A DNA stretch of 64,000 nucleotides. It comes from Saccharopolyspora elongata. Its GTDB lineage: Bacteria > Actinomycetota > Actinomycetes > Mycobacteriales > Pseudonocardiaceae. The notes below the pieces were generated by a model. That model had not been told where the DNA came from. It saw nothing but the letters and a program-made list of their open reading frames with translations, and ran no database searches. The position numbers and the translations under genes are program-made. Of the stretch, positions 19,623 to 28,556 are shown one piece after another; position 1 is the stretch's first letter; every line of letters starts with the position of its first letter. The DNA is taken from positions 62,001 to 126,000 of the forward strand of contig NZ_SMKW01000019.1 in assembly GCF_004348985.1 (NCBI RefSeq), in the 5' to 3' direction.

Positions 19623-21802
19623 CCGCGCGCAGCCGGCTTGCGGTCGCCGGATTGCTCTGCGCCGCAGCGGTTTCCGGGTTCTTGTTCGCGCCGGTCTTCG
19701 GCTTGGCGCCGCTGATCGTCCCGGTGCTCGTCGTGGTGCTCGTCGGCTACGGCTGCGTCGAACTGGCCGCGCGGTGGCCGGAACTGGAGCCGTGGCGCCC
19801 GGTTCTGGTGCTGCTGGGGGCTCTTCTCGGGCTGATCGAGTCGCTCCTGTTCCCGACCACCGTGGTGGGCCTGCCCACCGGGGAGACGCTGCGGGTGCTG
19901 GAACGCGGGTTGACCGAGGGCTGGCTGCTCAGCCTGCAGTCGACCTGGCCCGCCAGGCCGGATGCCGAGCAGCTGCTGTTCGTCCCGCTGGCGGTGCTGC
20001 TCGCCGTCGCGCTCGGCCTGGAATTGTTGCTGCGCCTGCGAAAGCCGATGGTGGCGTTGCTGCCGGGCCTGGCCGTGGTCGCGCTCGCCCAGGCGTACCA
20101 GGCGCTGACCGGGCTTGCGGCGCTGCTTGCCGCGATCGCCTACGCGGTCCCGGCCGGAGTGGTGCTCTGGGCGGAGCGCCCCGGGCGCCCGGCCGCCCGC
20201 CCTCGCGGTGGGCTCCAACCGGTGCCCCGGTCGTCCAAGGCGCGGATTCTGCTCGTGGTGCCGACGATCGTGGGCGTCGTCGCCGGTTCCGTCCTCATCG
20301 GCGGCTTCGATCCGGTCGGCGGCGATCCGTACCGCCTGGCGGACGGCCGCCTGGCGCCGTTGCAGCAGAACCGGCTCAGCAATCCGCTGGACCAGATCGC
20401 GGCGCGGCTGGGCGACCGCGAGCGGGAGGTGTTCCGCTACCGCAGCGATGCGCCGGTCGACCGGTGGCGCCTGGTGGTGCTGGATGGCTTCGACGGAACC
20501 AACTGGTCGACCGGCGCGCAGCTGCGCCGGATGGGAACCGGCCTCGACGGGGTGCCGGGCGGCACCGCGGGCGCGGCCGACCTGCGGGTGCGAGGCGGGC
20601 TCGGGCCGTGGTTGCCGAGCCAGCCGGTTCCGGTGGGCGTGACCGGGCTCGCGCCGCTGGTGGACCAGTCCTCGGGCGCGCTGCTGGTGGACCCGCCGGT
20701 GCCCGCCGGGCAGGAGGTCTCCTACCGGCTGAGCTGGTCGACGCCCCAGGTCGACGCGGCACGGCTCGGCGTAGCCCCGGTGGATCCCCACGCGGCGGGC
20801 GGGCTCGGCGGACTCGGCGTGGTGCCACCGGAAATCGGGCGGCTGGCCAGGGATTCGGTGCGCGGGCTGCGCCCGACGTTCCAGGCGGCCCTGCAGCTCG
20901 ACCGGTTCCTCAGCGAGAACTACCAGGTCGCGGTCGGCGAAGACCTGCCGACCGGGCACGGCTGGCCGCAGCTGCGGCACTTCCTCCTGGAGAGCAAGCG
21001 CGGGACGAGCGAGCAGTTCGCCGCCGCGTACGTGCTCCTGGCGAGGCTGAACGGCATCCCGGCCCGGCTGGTCGTCGGGTTCCGCGGCTCGAACAAGACC
21101 GAGGGCGACTTCAAGGTGGTGCGCAACGGCGACGTGCTGGCGTGGCCGGAGGTGGCGGTCGAGGGAGTCGGCTGGGTGCCGCTGGACCCGACCGCGACCG
21201 CGGCCCAGTCCGGCCGGGAGCAGTCCGGCCTGGCGATGGCGGCCGCGCAGGCCAGGCAGCAGCTACCGCCGGAGAACCAACTGCGCCCGCCCCAGCTCCC
21301 GCCGGGGCAGCAGGAGGACGCGGGCGAACAGGAATCCGGCGCCGCCCCGATGCTGTGGGCAGTGGTGGTTCCGGTTGCCGGGGCACTGCTTCTGCTCGCC
21401 TGCTGGCTGGTCGGAGTGCCGCTGGCGAAGTCCGTGCGAGCCCGCCGAAGGAGGCGCCTTGCCGGCGCCGATGGCGTGATGGGCGCATGGGCGGAAGCCC
21501 GCGACCGGATCCGAGCCCACGGCGTGCCGTACCGGATCGGGATGACACCGCGAGATCTGGCGGAGTCGGCGGGCTCGATGATCGGAGAACGAACGGCGCA
21601 GCCGGTGGTAAGGCTGGCGAAGGTGCTGGACATGGCGCTGTGGTCAGGAGTCCCGGTGGCGGACGGCCAATCCCGACGAGCCTGGGAAGAGGTCCGAGAG
21701 GTCCGGCGAGCACTAGCAACCCGCCCACTGTCCACCAGACTGAGAGCAGCACTGGAACTACGTACACTGCTCCCCACCGGCCGCCAACAAGACCGATCCT
21801 GA
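19619..21802 (+). CDS. Transglutaminase-like membrane protein lacking the catalytic Cys and His
   Basis: A 727-residue TgpA-type protein: about five or six N-terminal membrane helices, a large extracytoplasmic part with a transglutaminase core (about residues 410-530), a further membrane helix (LWAVVVPVAGALLLLACWLV) and a cytosolic DUF4129-like tail. In the core the position of the nucleophilic cysteine reads GTSEQFAAAYVLLARLNGIP (Cys to Ser). The histidine position reads LAWPEVAVEGVGWVPLDPT (HAW to LAW). Only the aspartate of DPT remains, so enzyme activity is unlikely and a structural or substrate-binding role more likely. I recall GTSEQFA in related actinobacterial proteins, so this may be a conserved inactive branch. 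ATG overlaps the DUF58 stop. Confidence 0.88.
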   Translation: MTARSRLAVAGLLCAAAVSGFLFAPVFGLAPLIVPVLVVVLVGYGCVELAARWPELEPWRPVLVLLGALLGLIESLLFPTTVVGLPTGETLRVLERGLTEGWLLSLQSTWPARPDAEQLLFVPLAVLLAVALGLELLLRLRKPMVALLPGLAVVALAQAYQALTGLAALLAAIAYAVPAGVVLWAERPGRPAARPRGGLQPVPRSSKARILLVVPTIVGVVAGSVLIGGFDPVGGDPYRLADGRLAPLQQNRLSNPLDQIAARLGDREREVFRYRSDAPVDRWRLVVLDGFDGTNWSTGAQLRRMGTGLDGVPGGTAGAADLRVRGGLGPWLPSQPVPVGVTGLAPLVDQSSGALLVDPPVPAGQEVSYRLSWSTPQVDAARLGVAPVDPHAAGGLGGLGVVPPEIGRLARDSVRGLRPTFQAALQLDRFLSENYQVAVGEDLPTGHGWPQLRHFLLESKRGTSEQFAAAYVLLARLNGIPARLVVGFRGSNKTEGDFKVVRNGDVLAWPEVAVEGVGWVPLDPTATAAQSGREQSGLAMAAAQARQQLPPENQLRPPQLPPGQQEDAGEQESGAAPMLWAVVVPVAGALLLLACWLVGVPLAKSVRARRRRRLAGADGVMGAWAEARDRIRAHGVPYRIGMTPRDLAESAGSMIGERTAQPVVRLAKVLDMALWSGVPVADGQSRRAWEEVREVRRALATRPLSTRLRAALELRTLLPTGRQQDRS

Positions 21803-21818
21803 GGGATGGGCCGAGAAG

Positions 21819-21983
21819 TCATCTCGACTTCCGCTGGCTCGCGGCTGCACGCTGCGCTGCGGTGGCGTGCAACCACCCACGCGCCTTCTGCTCCAGGTCG
21901 CGGATGTCGTCCCAGCTGTGATCGACCGGGATCGAAGCCACCAGTTGGTGGTTCTCGTGAACTGCGGGCAAGGTGGGACACTC
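21819..21983 (-). CDS. Possible short gene or 5'-truncated remnant (about 50 residues)
   Basis: This minus-strand frame reads LPAVHENHQLVASIPVDHSW, then DDIRDLEQKARGWLHAT, ending SQRKSR. It has coding-like composition and lies in the gap before the GntR gene. There is no ATG or GTG; a TTG at 21969-21971 could start it, otherwise it is a fragment. I do not recognise a family. Confidence 0.35.
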   Translation of the reverse strand, partial: ECPTLPAVHENHQLVASIPVDHSWDDIRDLEQKARGWLHATAAQRAAASQRKSR

Positions 21984-22021
21984 GTTCGGGAGGACTCAGA
22001 CGTCTAGTGCGAGGTGTTTCA

Positions 22022-22765
22022 ATGTCCGCCGCAGCGAAGTATCAAGAGATCGCGGCGACGCTGCGCAGCCAGATCGACCGGGGCGAGCTGTCGGTTGGGG
22101 ATCAGTTGCCGACCGAGCAGGCTCTGCAGGACCGGTTCGACGCATCACGCACAACGGTCCGCCAGGCCCTGAAGGAGCTTCGAGACGCCGGCCTGGTTCA
22201 GATGCGCCACGGAGTGGGCGTGTTCGTCGCACCGCCGAAGGTGGTCCGGCGGCTGGACTCCCGCGAACGTCTGTCGAAGGCCCGGCGGGAAGCGAACAAG
22301 GCTGCTTTCCTGGCGGAAGCGGCGGCACAGGGATTCGCCCCATCATCCTCGGTCCGGGTGTGGTTCGAGCCTGCTCAGGATTACGCGGAACTCCTTGATG
22401 TTGAAGAGGGTTCCGAACTTTGCGTGCGCGACCGGGTGATGAGTGCGGACGATCAGCCGGTGATGCTGGCTGTTTCGCGGCTGCCCCGTGAGATCACCAG
22501 GGGTACCACCCTGGAAGAGGTGGAGACCGGGCCGGGCGGTGTGTTCGCCAGGCTGGAAGAACAGGGCTACGAGATCACCGGGCACGAGGAGATCGTGAGC
22601 GCCCGGATGCCGGACGCGAACGAACGGAAGCTGCTCGGCCTCGGCAGCGGTCCCGTGCTGACGGTTCGCCGCCGGACGTGGAGCGGCGACCGGGTGGTCG
22701 AGGTGAACGACATGGTGATGTCGGGCGAGTCGTACGAACTGCGCTACGCGTGGGATGCGATCTGA
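22022..22765 (+). CDS. GntR-family regulator (HutC/UTRA type)
   Basis: A 247-residue regulator. The N-terminal winged helix (YQEIAATLRSQIDRGELSVG, LPTEQALQDRFDASRTTVRQ) is followed from about residue 95 by a UTRA ligand-binding domain (the LGLGSGPVLTVRRRTWSGDR strand is typical). The ATG at 22022 gives the expected HutC-family length; a longer in-frame extension upstream lacks coding character. The target is unknown. It sits among small regulators and an immunity gene inside the type VII region, apparently an insertion. Confidence 0.92.
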   Translation: MSAAAKYQEIAATLRSQIDRGELSVGDQLPTEQALQDRFDASRTTVRQALKELRDAGLVQMRHGVGVFVAPPKVVRRLDSRERLSKARREANKAAFLAEAAAQGFAPSSSVRVWFEPAQDYAELLDVEEGSELCVRDRVMSADDQPVMLAVSRLPREITRGTTLEEVETGPGGVFARLEEQGYEITGHEEIVSARMPDANERKLLGLGSGPVLTVRRRTWSGDRVVEVNDMVMSGESYELRYAWDAI

Positions 22766-22822
22766 CGTCATCCTGATGGAGCGGACAGCAATGGCCGTAC
22801 CCAGCGGAAAAACGCCCTGGGG

Positions 22823-23470
22823 TTGGTGCAGAACCGGTCATCGCGAACGAGCTGCGGGAAGCCCTGCCTTGGGCTGATCGAGACTGGTCGGCGGCCGATC
22901 ACGGTCGATATCGTGGTGGCGTACGAACGCGAACTCGGCCCGTTGGGAGACGACATGCTGCGTCGCCGGGACATCACGCACCCCCGCACCATGAAGGCTG
23001 ACCGACCGACGCTCACCGAGCTGGCCCGTTCGATCGACAGCGGCGACCCCGGAGTGTTGGCGACCGCGCCGTCCAGCCGCGCCGTCGACTTCTTCCTCGC
23101 GTCGAAGCTCGGTGAGTCGGGGGCGAACCACCTGCGGGAGTGGGTCCGCACCGGGAAGACGTCGACGCTGCGCGCGAACGCGCTCGCGGTGCTTTCGAAG
23201 ATGTCGATGCGCGAGGACATCGAGCTCATCGTGGATTGCTTGGAGACGGACGAGAAGGTCCGGTTCCTGTCCTTGGCATCCGAGGTGTCCAAGCTGATGC
23301 AGCACGATTGGGAGACGTCCAAGGCGGTTGCGAAAGACCCGACCACCGCCCCGAATCCCCGGAAGCTGGCAAAGGCCCTGACGAAGGAAACCCTCTTGGA
23401 CTCCGACGCCGAGTCCCGCTGGTGCGGGGCGTACCTGCTCCGGGGACTCGTCCCCGTGCTGGGAAGGTAG
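22823..23470 (+). CDS. XRE-like protein with damaged helix-turn-helix and helical-repeat C-terminus
   Basis: The C-terminal part of an XRE domain is readable (GLIETGRRPITVDIVVAYER). About 150 residues with HEAT-like helices follow (LREWVRTGKTSTLRANALAV, EDIELIVDCLETDEKVRF). The first HTH helices are degenerate (VQNRSSRTSCGKPC). Just upstream an ATG at 22792 opens MAVPSGKT in another frame, and one base gained or lost in the A5 run at 22808-22812 would join it to this frame. So the 5' end may be frameshifted, with TTG (22823) or GTG (22826) as the present start. Function unknown; probably a regulator that has lost DNA binding or a pseudogene. Confidence 0.5.
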   Translation: MVQNRSSRTSCGKPCLGLIETGRRPITVDIVVAYERELGPLGDDMLRRRDITHPRTMKADRPTLTELARSIDSGDPGVLATAPSSRAVDFFLASKLGESGANHLREWVRTGKTSTLRANALAVLSKMSMREDIELIVDCLETDEKVRFLSLASEVSKLMQHDWETSKAVAKDPTTAPNPRKLAKALTKETLLDSDAESRWCGAYLLRGLVPVLGR

Positions 23471-23555
23471 ACCTGGCCCGCGCGTCGGCGAGCTGACCGG
23501 CCGAGGGGTGCGTTAGTGCTGCAGGGCGTACCTACGTCGGTCGGAAGGTGACGGG

Positions 23556-23990
23556 ATGAGCATTAGGGCAGGTTGGGCAGTTGTCGGTCTCGACGGCTCG
23601 TACCAGGGGCTGAACACGACCTTGGGCACCCCGGAGGACGTCGCGGGGTTCGTCGAGCAGCTCTCCGATCCCCAAGCTGACTCGGCCCGGCTAGTGCACA
23701 ACGGTCGGCCGCTGTGGGACGCGGAAACGAACTTTCCCGATCACGGTGTGTTCGCTGCCGTCGTCGACGGATTCGGGTACCTCAGCTACCAGGACGCCAC
23801 CCGAGACAAGGCCTACCCCGAGGGAGATCCAGCCTCGGAGGGCTGCGAGTTCGACGACGACGACTTTCCGCCCGGATCGGGTCTGCCGGTCGAGCAGTTC
23901 ACCAAGACTCTCGTCGAGTTCCTGCACACCGCCGACCGGCCCGCTTCGGTGACATGGCTCGACCTCTACCCGGAGACGGCGGGCGAGTAA
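23556..23990 (+). CDS. Imm1-family immunity protein
   Basis: A 144-residue acidic protein with the Imm1 pattern: HGVFAAVVDGFGYLSYQD in the middle, FDDDDFPPGSGLPVEQF, and VEFLHTADRPASVTWLDLYP at the end. Imm1 proteins neutralise nuclease-type polymorphic toxins, often delivered by type VII or related systems. No cognate toxin gene is adjacent, so it is an orphan immunity gene. That is consistent with protection against toxins from sister strains, or with loss of the partner. An RBS-like GGAAGG lies 10 bases before the ATG. Confidence 0.75.
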   Translation: MSIRAGWAVVGLDGSYQGLNTTLGTPEDVAGFVEQLSDPQADSARLVHNGRPLWDAETNFPDHGVFAAVVDGFGYLSYQDATRDKAYPEGDPASEGCEFDDDDFPPGSGLPVEQFTKTLVEFLHTADRPASVTWLDLYPETAGE

Positions 23991-24017
23991 CCGACTCAAC
24001 GACGCCTGCGCTCCGCT

Positions 24018-25502
24018 CTAGAGGTTGCAGCGGGTGCCTCGGATTGGGATCGGGTCGCTGGTGTAGATGTGCTTTCCGTCCGTGGCCCTCACTTGGAAGC
24101 AGTACCTCCGGGTCGGGTCCACCGGTACCACCTTGGTGCGGTCCCGGTTGGCGACCAGGATCATCGTGTCGATCCGCTCGCCCGCCACCACCACCGCGAA
24201 GTCGAGGTCGCCGTCGGCTCGCCAGGTCAGCTGGACCTGGTCGCCCCGGTCTTCCGGTGGGGCCACTTCGAGGTTCACGTCCGGCTTCGGGTCGGCCGGC
24301 TGCTGCGGCGGGGGAGCGGCGACCGCGGTGGCCGCGGATTCGGCCTGCTCCGCCGGTTCGCCCGACCCGACGAACAGCGGCACGGCCGTCAGGCCAAGTA
24401 CGACCACGCCGGCGCCGATCAGAACGCCGGTGCGACGCCGGTTGTGCGGGCGCTTGCCGGGTTTCGACTCGCCGCCGAAGGTGTGGACGAGGGTGCGGCC
24501 GGGCGGCACCGGTTCGGCCACCGGTGGGGCGTGTCCGGCGGCCACTGGCGGGACGTGTCCGGCGGTCACCGGTGGCGCGTGTCCGGCGGCCTGCGGGTGG
24601 TGCTGCGCGACCTCGGCGAAGTCGTCGAACTCGGCGGCGGGTTCGTCTTCCTCGTCGTCGGCCTCGCCGGAGTCGTGGCCGGGTTCGATCGCGCCGCCGC
24701 CCGTCGCCCGCTGGATCTTGGCGAACAGCGCCATCAGCATCGCGGCGTCCTGCGGCCGGTCCGCCGGGTCCTTGGCCAGCAGGCGACCGACCACATCGGA
24801 CAGTTCGGCCGGCACCCCGGAGGCCCGGATCGGCGGCACCGGTTCCCGCAGCACCTGGAGGATCCGCTCGCCGGGCTGCTGCCCGGTGCGGTGCGGGAAC
24901 GGCGGCGCGCCCGTCAACGCGGTGTGCAGGATCGCGCCGAGCCCGTACAGGTCGGATGCCGCGGAAATGGTGTCCTCGCGCAGCGTTTCGGGGGCGGTGT
25001 AGGCCACCGCGTGCATCGGGTCGCGCGGAAACCGGCGGCGCAGCGCCAATCCGAAGTCGGCGAGGACGAATTCGCCGGACCGGCGGTACAGCACGTTGTG
25101 CGGCGTCACGCCGCCGTGCAGGATGCCCGCCCGGTGCGCCGCGGCGAGCGCGGTGGCGATCGCCGACCCGATGGCGAGCACGTCGCGCAGCGACAGCGCG
25201 ACGCCGGAGTCGAACAGCCCGGCCACCGAGCCCCGGCACAGCTCCATCCGCACGCCGGAGCGCCCGTCCCGGTGCTTGATCACGGCGTCGACGGGCAGGA
25301 TCGGCCGCACCTCCCGCAACGCGTCGAGCGCCTTGCGCTCGCGGTCCAGCCACGCCGTGGTGTCGGCGTCGAAACCGTCGGCGAACATCTTGATCGCGAC
25401 CGCGCGGCCGTCATCGACCAGCCGGCCCGCGTAGACCTTGGCGGTCGGACCTTCGGCGAGCAGCCTCAGGTCGCCCACCGCACCGCTGCTCTCGATGCTC
25501 AT
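24018..25502 (-). CDS. Type VII locus Ser/Thr kinase-like protein, predicted pseudokinase
   Basis: A 494-residue membrane protein. A protein-kinase fold occupies residues about 10-255, followed by an acidic and AGHxPPV-repeat linker, one transmembrane helix (TGVLIGAGVVVLGLTAVPLF, about 365-385) and an extracytoplasmic beta domain with two cysteines (RRYCFQV, GTRCNL). VAIKMF supplies the lysine and LADFGLAL the DFG motif. The catalytic loop reads LHGGVTPHNVL instead of HRDxKPxN, so the catalytic Asp is Gly and the loop Lys is Thr. The glycine-rich loop is also degenerate (EGPTAKVY). Phosphotransfer is therefore doubtful; a sensing or scaffold role beside eccD, from which it diverges, is more likely. 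Confidence 0.9.
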   Translation of the reverse strand: MSIESSGAVGDLRLLAEGPTAKVYAGRLVDDGRAVAIKMFADGFDADTTAWLDRERKALDALREVRPILPVDAVIKHRDGRSGVRMELCRGSVAGLFDSGVALSLRDVLAIGSAIATALAAAHRAGILHGGVTPHNVLYRRSGEFVLADFGLALRRRFPRDPMHAVAYTAPETLREDTISAASDLYGLGAILHTALTGAPPFPHRTGQQPGERILQVLREPVPPIRASGVPAELSDVVGRLLAKDPADRPQDAAMLMALFAKIQRATGGGAIEPGHDSGEADDEEDEPAAEFDDFAEVAQHHPQAAGHAPPVTAGHVPPVAAGHAPPVAEPVPPGRTLVHTFGGESKPGKRPHNRRRTGVLIGAGVVVLGLTAVPLFVGSGEPAEQAESAATAVAAPPPQQPADPKPDVNLEVAPPEDRGDQVQLTWRADGDLDFAVVVAGERIDTMILVANRDRTKVVPVDPTRRYCFQVRATDGKHIYTSDPIPIRGTRCNL

Positions 25503-25609
25503 GCGCCCATTCTCCAGGAGTGCGGCCGGTCTGCGGCGAAAGTCGCGCAACGCGGCAGGTTCCTGCCTTCGCCACCCGCGATCGCCCGCTGCGGTCGAAG
25601 CTTTCGAGC

Positions 25610-26986
25610 ATGCAGACTACCGGCCTGGTCAGAGTGACCATCGCCGCTCCAAGGCGGCGAATCGACATGGCGTTGCCAGAGCACGCGGCCGTCGCCGAGC
25701 TCCTCCCCGGCCTGCTGGCGCGCGCGGGCGAAGGCCTGGCCGACGACGGCGTCACCGGCGGCGGCTGGCAGCTGCGCAGGGTCGACGGGACGGCGTTCGA
25801 CCTGGACCGGACGCTGGGCTCGCACCGGGTGCGGGACGGGGAAGTGCTGCACCTGGCGCCGCGCCGGATCAGCTGGCCGGAGCTGGAGTACGACGACCTG
25901 GTGGACGCGATCGCCACCGGATCCGGGCACACCGGCCGGGCGTGGGGGCCGCGGCACACCCGGCTGGCGGGGCTGGCGGCCGGTGCGGCGGCGGTGCTGC
26001 TCGGCCTGATCGCGGTGTTGCGCGCAGGCCCGCCGTGGACATCGCCCGCGTTGTGGGCCTTGGGCACGGCGGTGTTGCTGCTCGCGGCGGGCGTGGTGCT
26101 GGCCCGCGCGGCCGGTGATGCCGACGCCGGGGCCGTGCTGGCGGGGGTCGCGCTGCCGTTCGCCTTCGCCGGTGGGGGATTGCTCCTGGCCGGGCGGAAT
26201 CCGGTGACCGAGCTGTCGGCGGGCCACCTGATGCTCGCCGGCGCGTCGCTGCTGTTGGCGGGCCTGGTGGGCTACCTCGGCGTGACCGCGGCCCAGGCCC
26301 TGTTCGCCGGGGCGGTCACCGTCGGCCTGCTCGGAGTGCTCGCCGGCTGGCTGGCCACGATCGACGGGTTGGCGGGCTACCAGGTCGCGGCCGTGGTCGG
26401 CGGCGGATTGCTGGCACTGTCCACAGTGTTCGCCCCGCTGGCGTTGCGGCTCGGCAGGGTGCCGATGCCGGTGCTGCCGCGATCGACGGCGGATCTGGTG
26501 CGCGACGATCCGCCGCCGCCCCTCGAACTGGTCCACGCCGCGGTGGCCAGGGCTGACGGGTTGCTCACCGGGATGCTGACCGGGGCGTCGGTCGTGGCGA
26601 TGTGCTGCCTGGTGGCGCTGGTCGGCAGCGCCGATGCGAGCTCGGTGGTGATGGCGGCGGTGCTCGCCGTCGGATTCCTGCTGCGCGCACGGCTTTACCC
26701 GATCCTGCGGCAACGGGTGCCGTTGCTGGTCGCCGGGATGTTCGGCGTCGGCTGCCTGGTGGTCGGCCCGGGCGTGACGGCGGCGGGCCTGGTGTTCGCC
26801 GGGCCGCTGCTGCTGGTCGTGGCCGCCGCGGTGATCGCGGCCGGCATCCTGCTGAGCACCCGCGCCGCGAACCCCTACCTGGGCCGGTTCGCCGAGTACT
26901 CCGAGATCCTGGTGATGGTCGCCATCGTCCCGGTGGTGTGCGCCGTGCTCGGCCTGTACGGCTACGTCCGAGGGCTGGGGGGCTGA
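25610..26986 (+). CDS. eccD: Type VII secretion integral membrane protein EccD
   Basis: A 458-residue protein with an N-terminal ubiquitin-like domain (residues 1-85: GLVRVTIAAPRRRIDMALPE, then VRDGEVLHLAPR). A charged linker and about eleven transmembrane helices follow. This is the EccD architecture; EccD dimers form the membrane-spanning vestibule of the ESX pore. The ATG at 25610 is chosen because the ubiquitin-like fold begins there. It ends four bases before eccB and diverges from the pseudokinase gene, with a 107-bp shared promoter region. Confidence 0.95.
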   Translation: MQTTGLVRVTIAAPRRRIDMALPEHAAVAELLPGLLARAGEGLADDGVTGGGWQLRRVDGTAFDLDRTLGSHRVRDGEVLHLAPRRISWPELEYDDLVDAIATGSGHTGRAWGPRHTRLAGLAAGAAAVLLGLIAVLRAGPPWTSPALWALGTAVLLLAAGVVLARAAGDADAGAVLAGVALPFAFAGGGLLLAGRNPVTELSAGHLMLAGASLLLAGLVGYLGVTAAQALFAGAVTVGLLGVLAGWLATIDGLAGYQVAAVVGGGLLALSTVFAPLALRLGRVPMPVLPRSTADLVRDDPPPPLELVHAAVARADGLLTGMLTGASVVAMCCLVALVGSADASSVVMAAVLAVGFLLRARLYPILRQRVPLLVAGMFGVGCLVVGPGVTAAGLVFAGPLLLVVAAAVIAAGILLSTRAANPYLGRFAEYSEILVMVAIVPVVCAVLGLYGYVRGLGG

Positions 26987-26990
26987 GCGC

Positions 26991-28430
26991 ATGGCGTCGA
27001 AGCGAGATCAGCTGCAGGCGTACCAGTTCCTCGTCCAGCGGGCGATTTCCGCCCTGGTCACCAGGGAAACCGATCCGGAGCAGCCGCCGTTCCGCCGGCC
27101 GACGGGCGCGGTGCTCGCGAGCATCGCGCTGGCCATCGTGTCGCTGGCCTGCGTCGGCGTGTACGGGATGATCGTGCCGGGCGGCAACAACGCCTGGCGC
27201 AAGGACGCCGCGGTGATCGTGGAGAAGGAGACCGGCACCCGGTACGTCTACCTGAACGACCGGCTGTACCCGGTCGCCAACTACGCGTCCGCGCTGCTGC
27301 TCCTCGGCGATCACCGCGCCACGCAGCAGGTTTCCCGGAATTCCCTCGCCGACGTGCCCCGCGGGCCCCGCATCGGCATCCCGGGCGCGCCCGACGCGCT
27401 GCCGGGCCCGGACCGGCTGCTGACCGGCTCCTGGTCGCTGTGCTCGGCGCCGGCCAGTGACGTTGCGGGAAGCAGGATCGAGGAGTCGGTGCTGCTGGCC
27501 GGTGCCGAACCGGCCGGTGGCGCCGGGCTGGGCGACCAGGCGCTGCTGGTCGAGCTCGCGCCGACGGGCGAGCGCTACCTGATCTGGCGCGGTCGCCGGC
27601 ACCAGATCAACGCCTATGACGCGGTCGTCGGCACCGGTCTCGCGCTGACGTCCGAGCCGTGGGCGAGGGTCGGGCAGGCATGGCTGGACGTGCTGCCCGA
27701 AGGCGCTCCGATCGAGCCGCTCGCGGTGGCGCAGGCCGGGGAACCGTCCGCGGCGGTAGAGGGGCGGACCGACATCCGGGTCGGGATGCTGCTGGTGGTG
27801 CAGACATCGGGCGGCGGGCAGCAGTACTACCTGGCGGAGCGGGACGCGCTGCGCCCGATCACCCAGCTGCAGCACGACATCCAGCTGGCGGACGCGCGGA
27901 CGATGCTCGCCGCCTACCCCGGCGGGGAACCGAAGGCGGTTCAGCTGGCGCCGTCGCTGGCTGCCACGGCGCGGCGGCTCGATCCGGTCGTGGCGGCCGC
28001 GGGCTCGGCGCCCGCCACGCGACCGGCCGTCGCTCGGCTGCGGGACCGGGAGGCCACGGTGTGCGCCACCTTCGGCCAGGGCGGGGCGGTGCCCCTGCTG
28101 GTGGTCGATCCGGTGCTGCCGCCGGCCGATCCGATGACGGCGACCACGCGCCGGAGCGTGCACGGGACGCCGCTGGCCGACCGGGTGCACGTCCCGCCGG
28201 GATGGGCCGCGGTGGTCGAGGCGATGCCGTCGGAGCAGGCCCCGGTGGGCACGCTGACCGTGGTCACGGACATGGGACGCCGCTACCCGGTGGCGGCACC
28301 GGAGGTGCTGCGGATGCTCGGCTACGCCTCGGCCCGCCCGGTGCGCCTGCCAGCGGGCCTGGTGGCCCGCCTACCGGAAGGCCCCGCCCTGGATCCCAAT
28401 GCCGCCATGCGCCAAGCCCCGGCCGGATGA
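26991..28430 (+). CDS. eccB: Type VII secretion protein EccB
   Basis: A 479-residue protein with the EccB start ASKRDQLQAYQFLVQRAISA. One transmembrane helix follows (about 44-65, VLASIALAIVSLACVGVYGM), then a large extracytoplasmic part with four repeat-like R domains and the two cysteines of the disulfide (WSLCSAP, ATVCATF). In the ESX complex EccB lies on the outer face and closes the pore. It starts four bases after eccD, so the two are co-transcribed. The end of the gene faces a decayed MFS gene. Confidence 0.97.
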   Translation: MASKRDQLQAYQFLVQRAISALVTRETDPEQPPFRRPTGAVLASIALAIVSLACVGVYGMIVPGGNNAWRKDAAVIVEKETGTRYVYLNDRLYPVANYASALLLLGDHRATQQVSRNSLADVPRGPRIGIPGAPDALPGPDRLLTGSWSLCSAPASDVAGSRIEESVLLAGAEPAGGAGLGDQALLVELAPTGERYLIWRGRRHQINAYDAVVGTGLALTSEPWARVGQAWLDVLPEGAPIEPLAVAQAGEPSAAVEGRTDIRVGMLLVVQTSGGGQQYYLAERDALRPITQLQHDIQLADARTMLAAYPGGEPKAVQLAPSLAATARRLDPVVAAAGSAPATRPAVARLRDREATVCATFGQGGAVPLLVVDPVLPPADPMTATTRRSVHGTPLADRVHVPPGWAAVVEAMPSEQAPVGTLTVVTDMGRRYPVAAPEVLRMLGYASARPVRLPAGLVARLPEGPALDPNAAMRQAPAG

Positions 28431-28556
28431 CGCCTGAGGACGGAAGCGGCCGGTCGGTGGTAACGCCGACCGGCGCAGTGCCGATCGCCAGGGCTGCGGG
28501 CCGTGAGCCCTTCGTGCTGCGGTGGGAGCTGTTCTGGATGTGCTGCGGTAGGGGTG

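Noticed and set aside
24018-25502. Active PknB-type kinase
   Set aside because: The catalytic Asp of HRD is Gly and the loop Lys is Thr, so I report it as a predicted pseudokinase.
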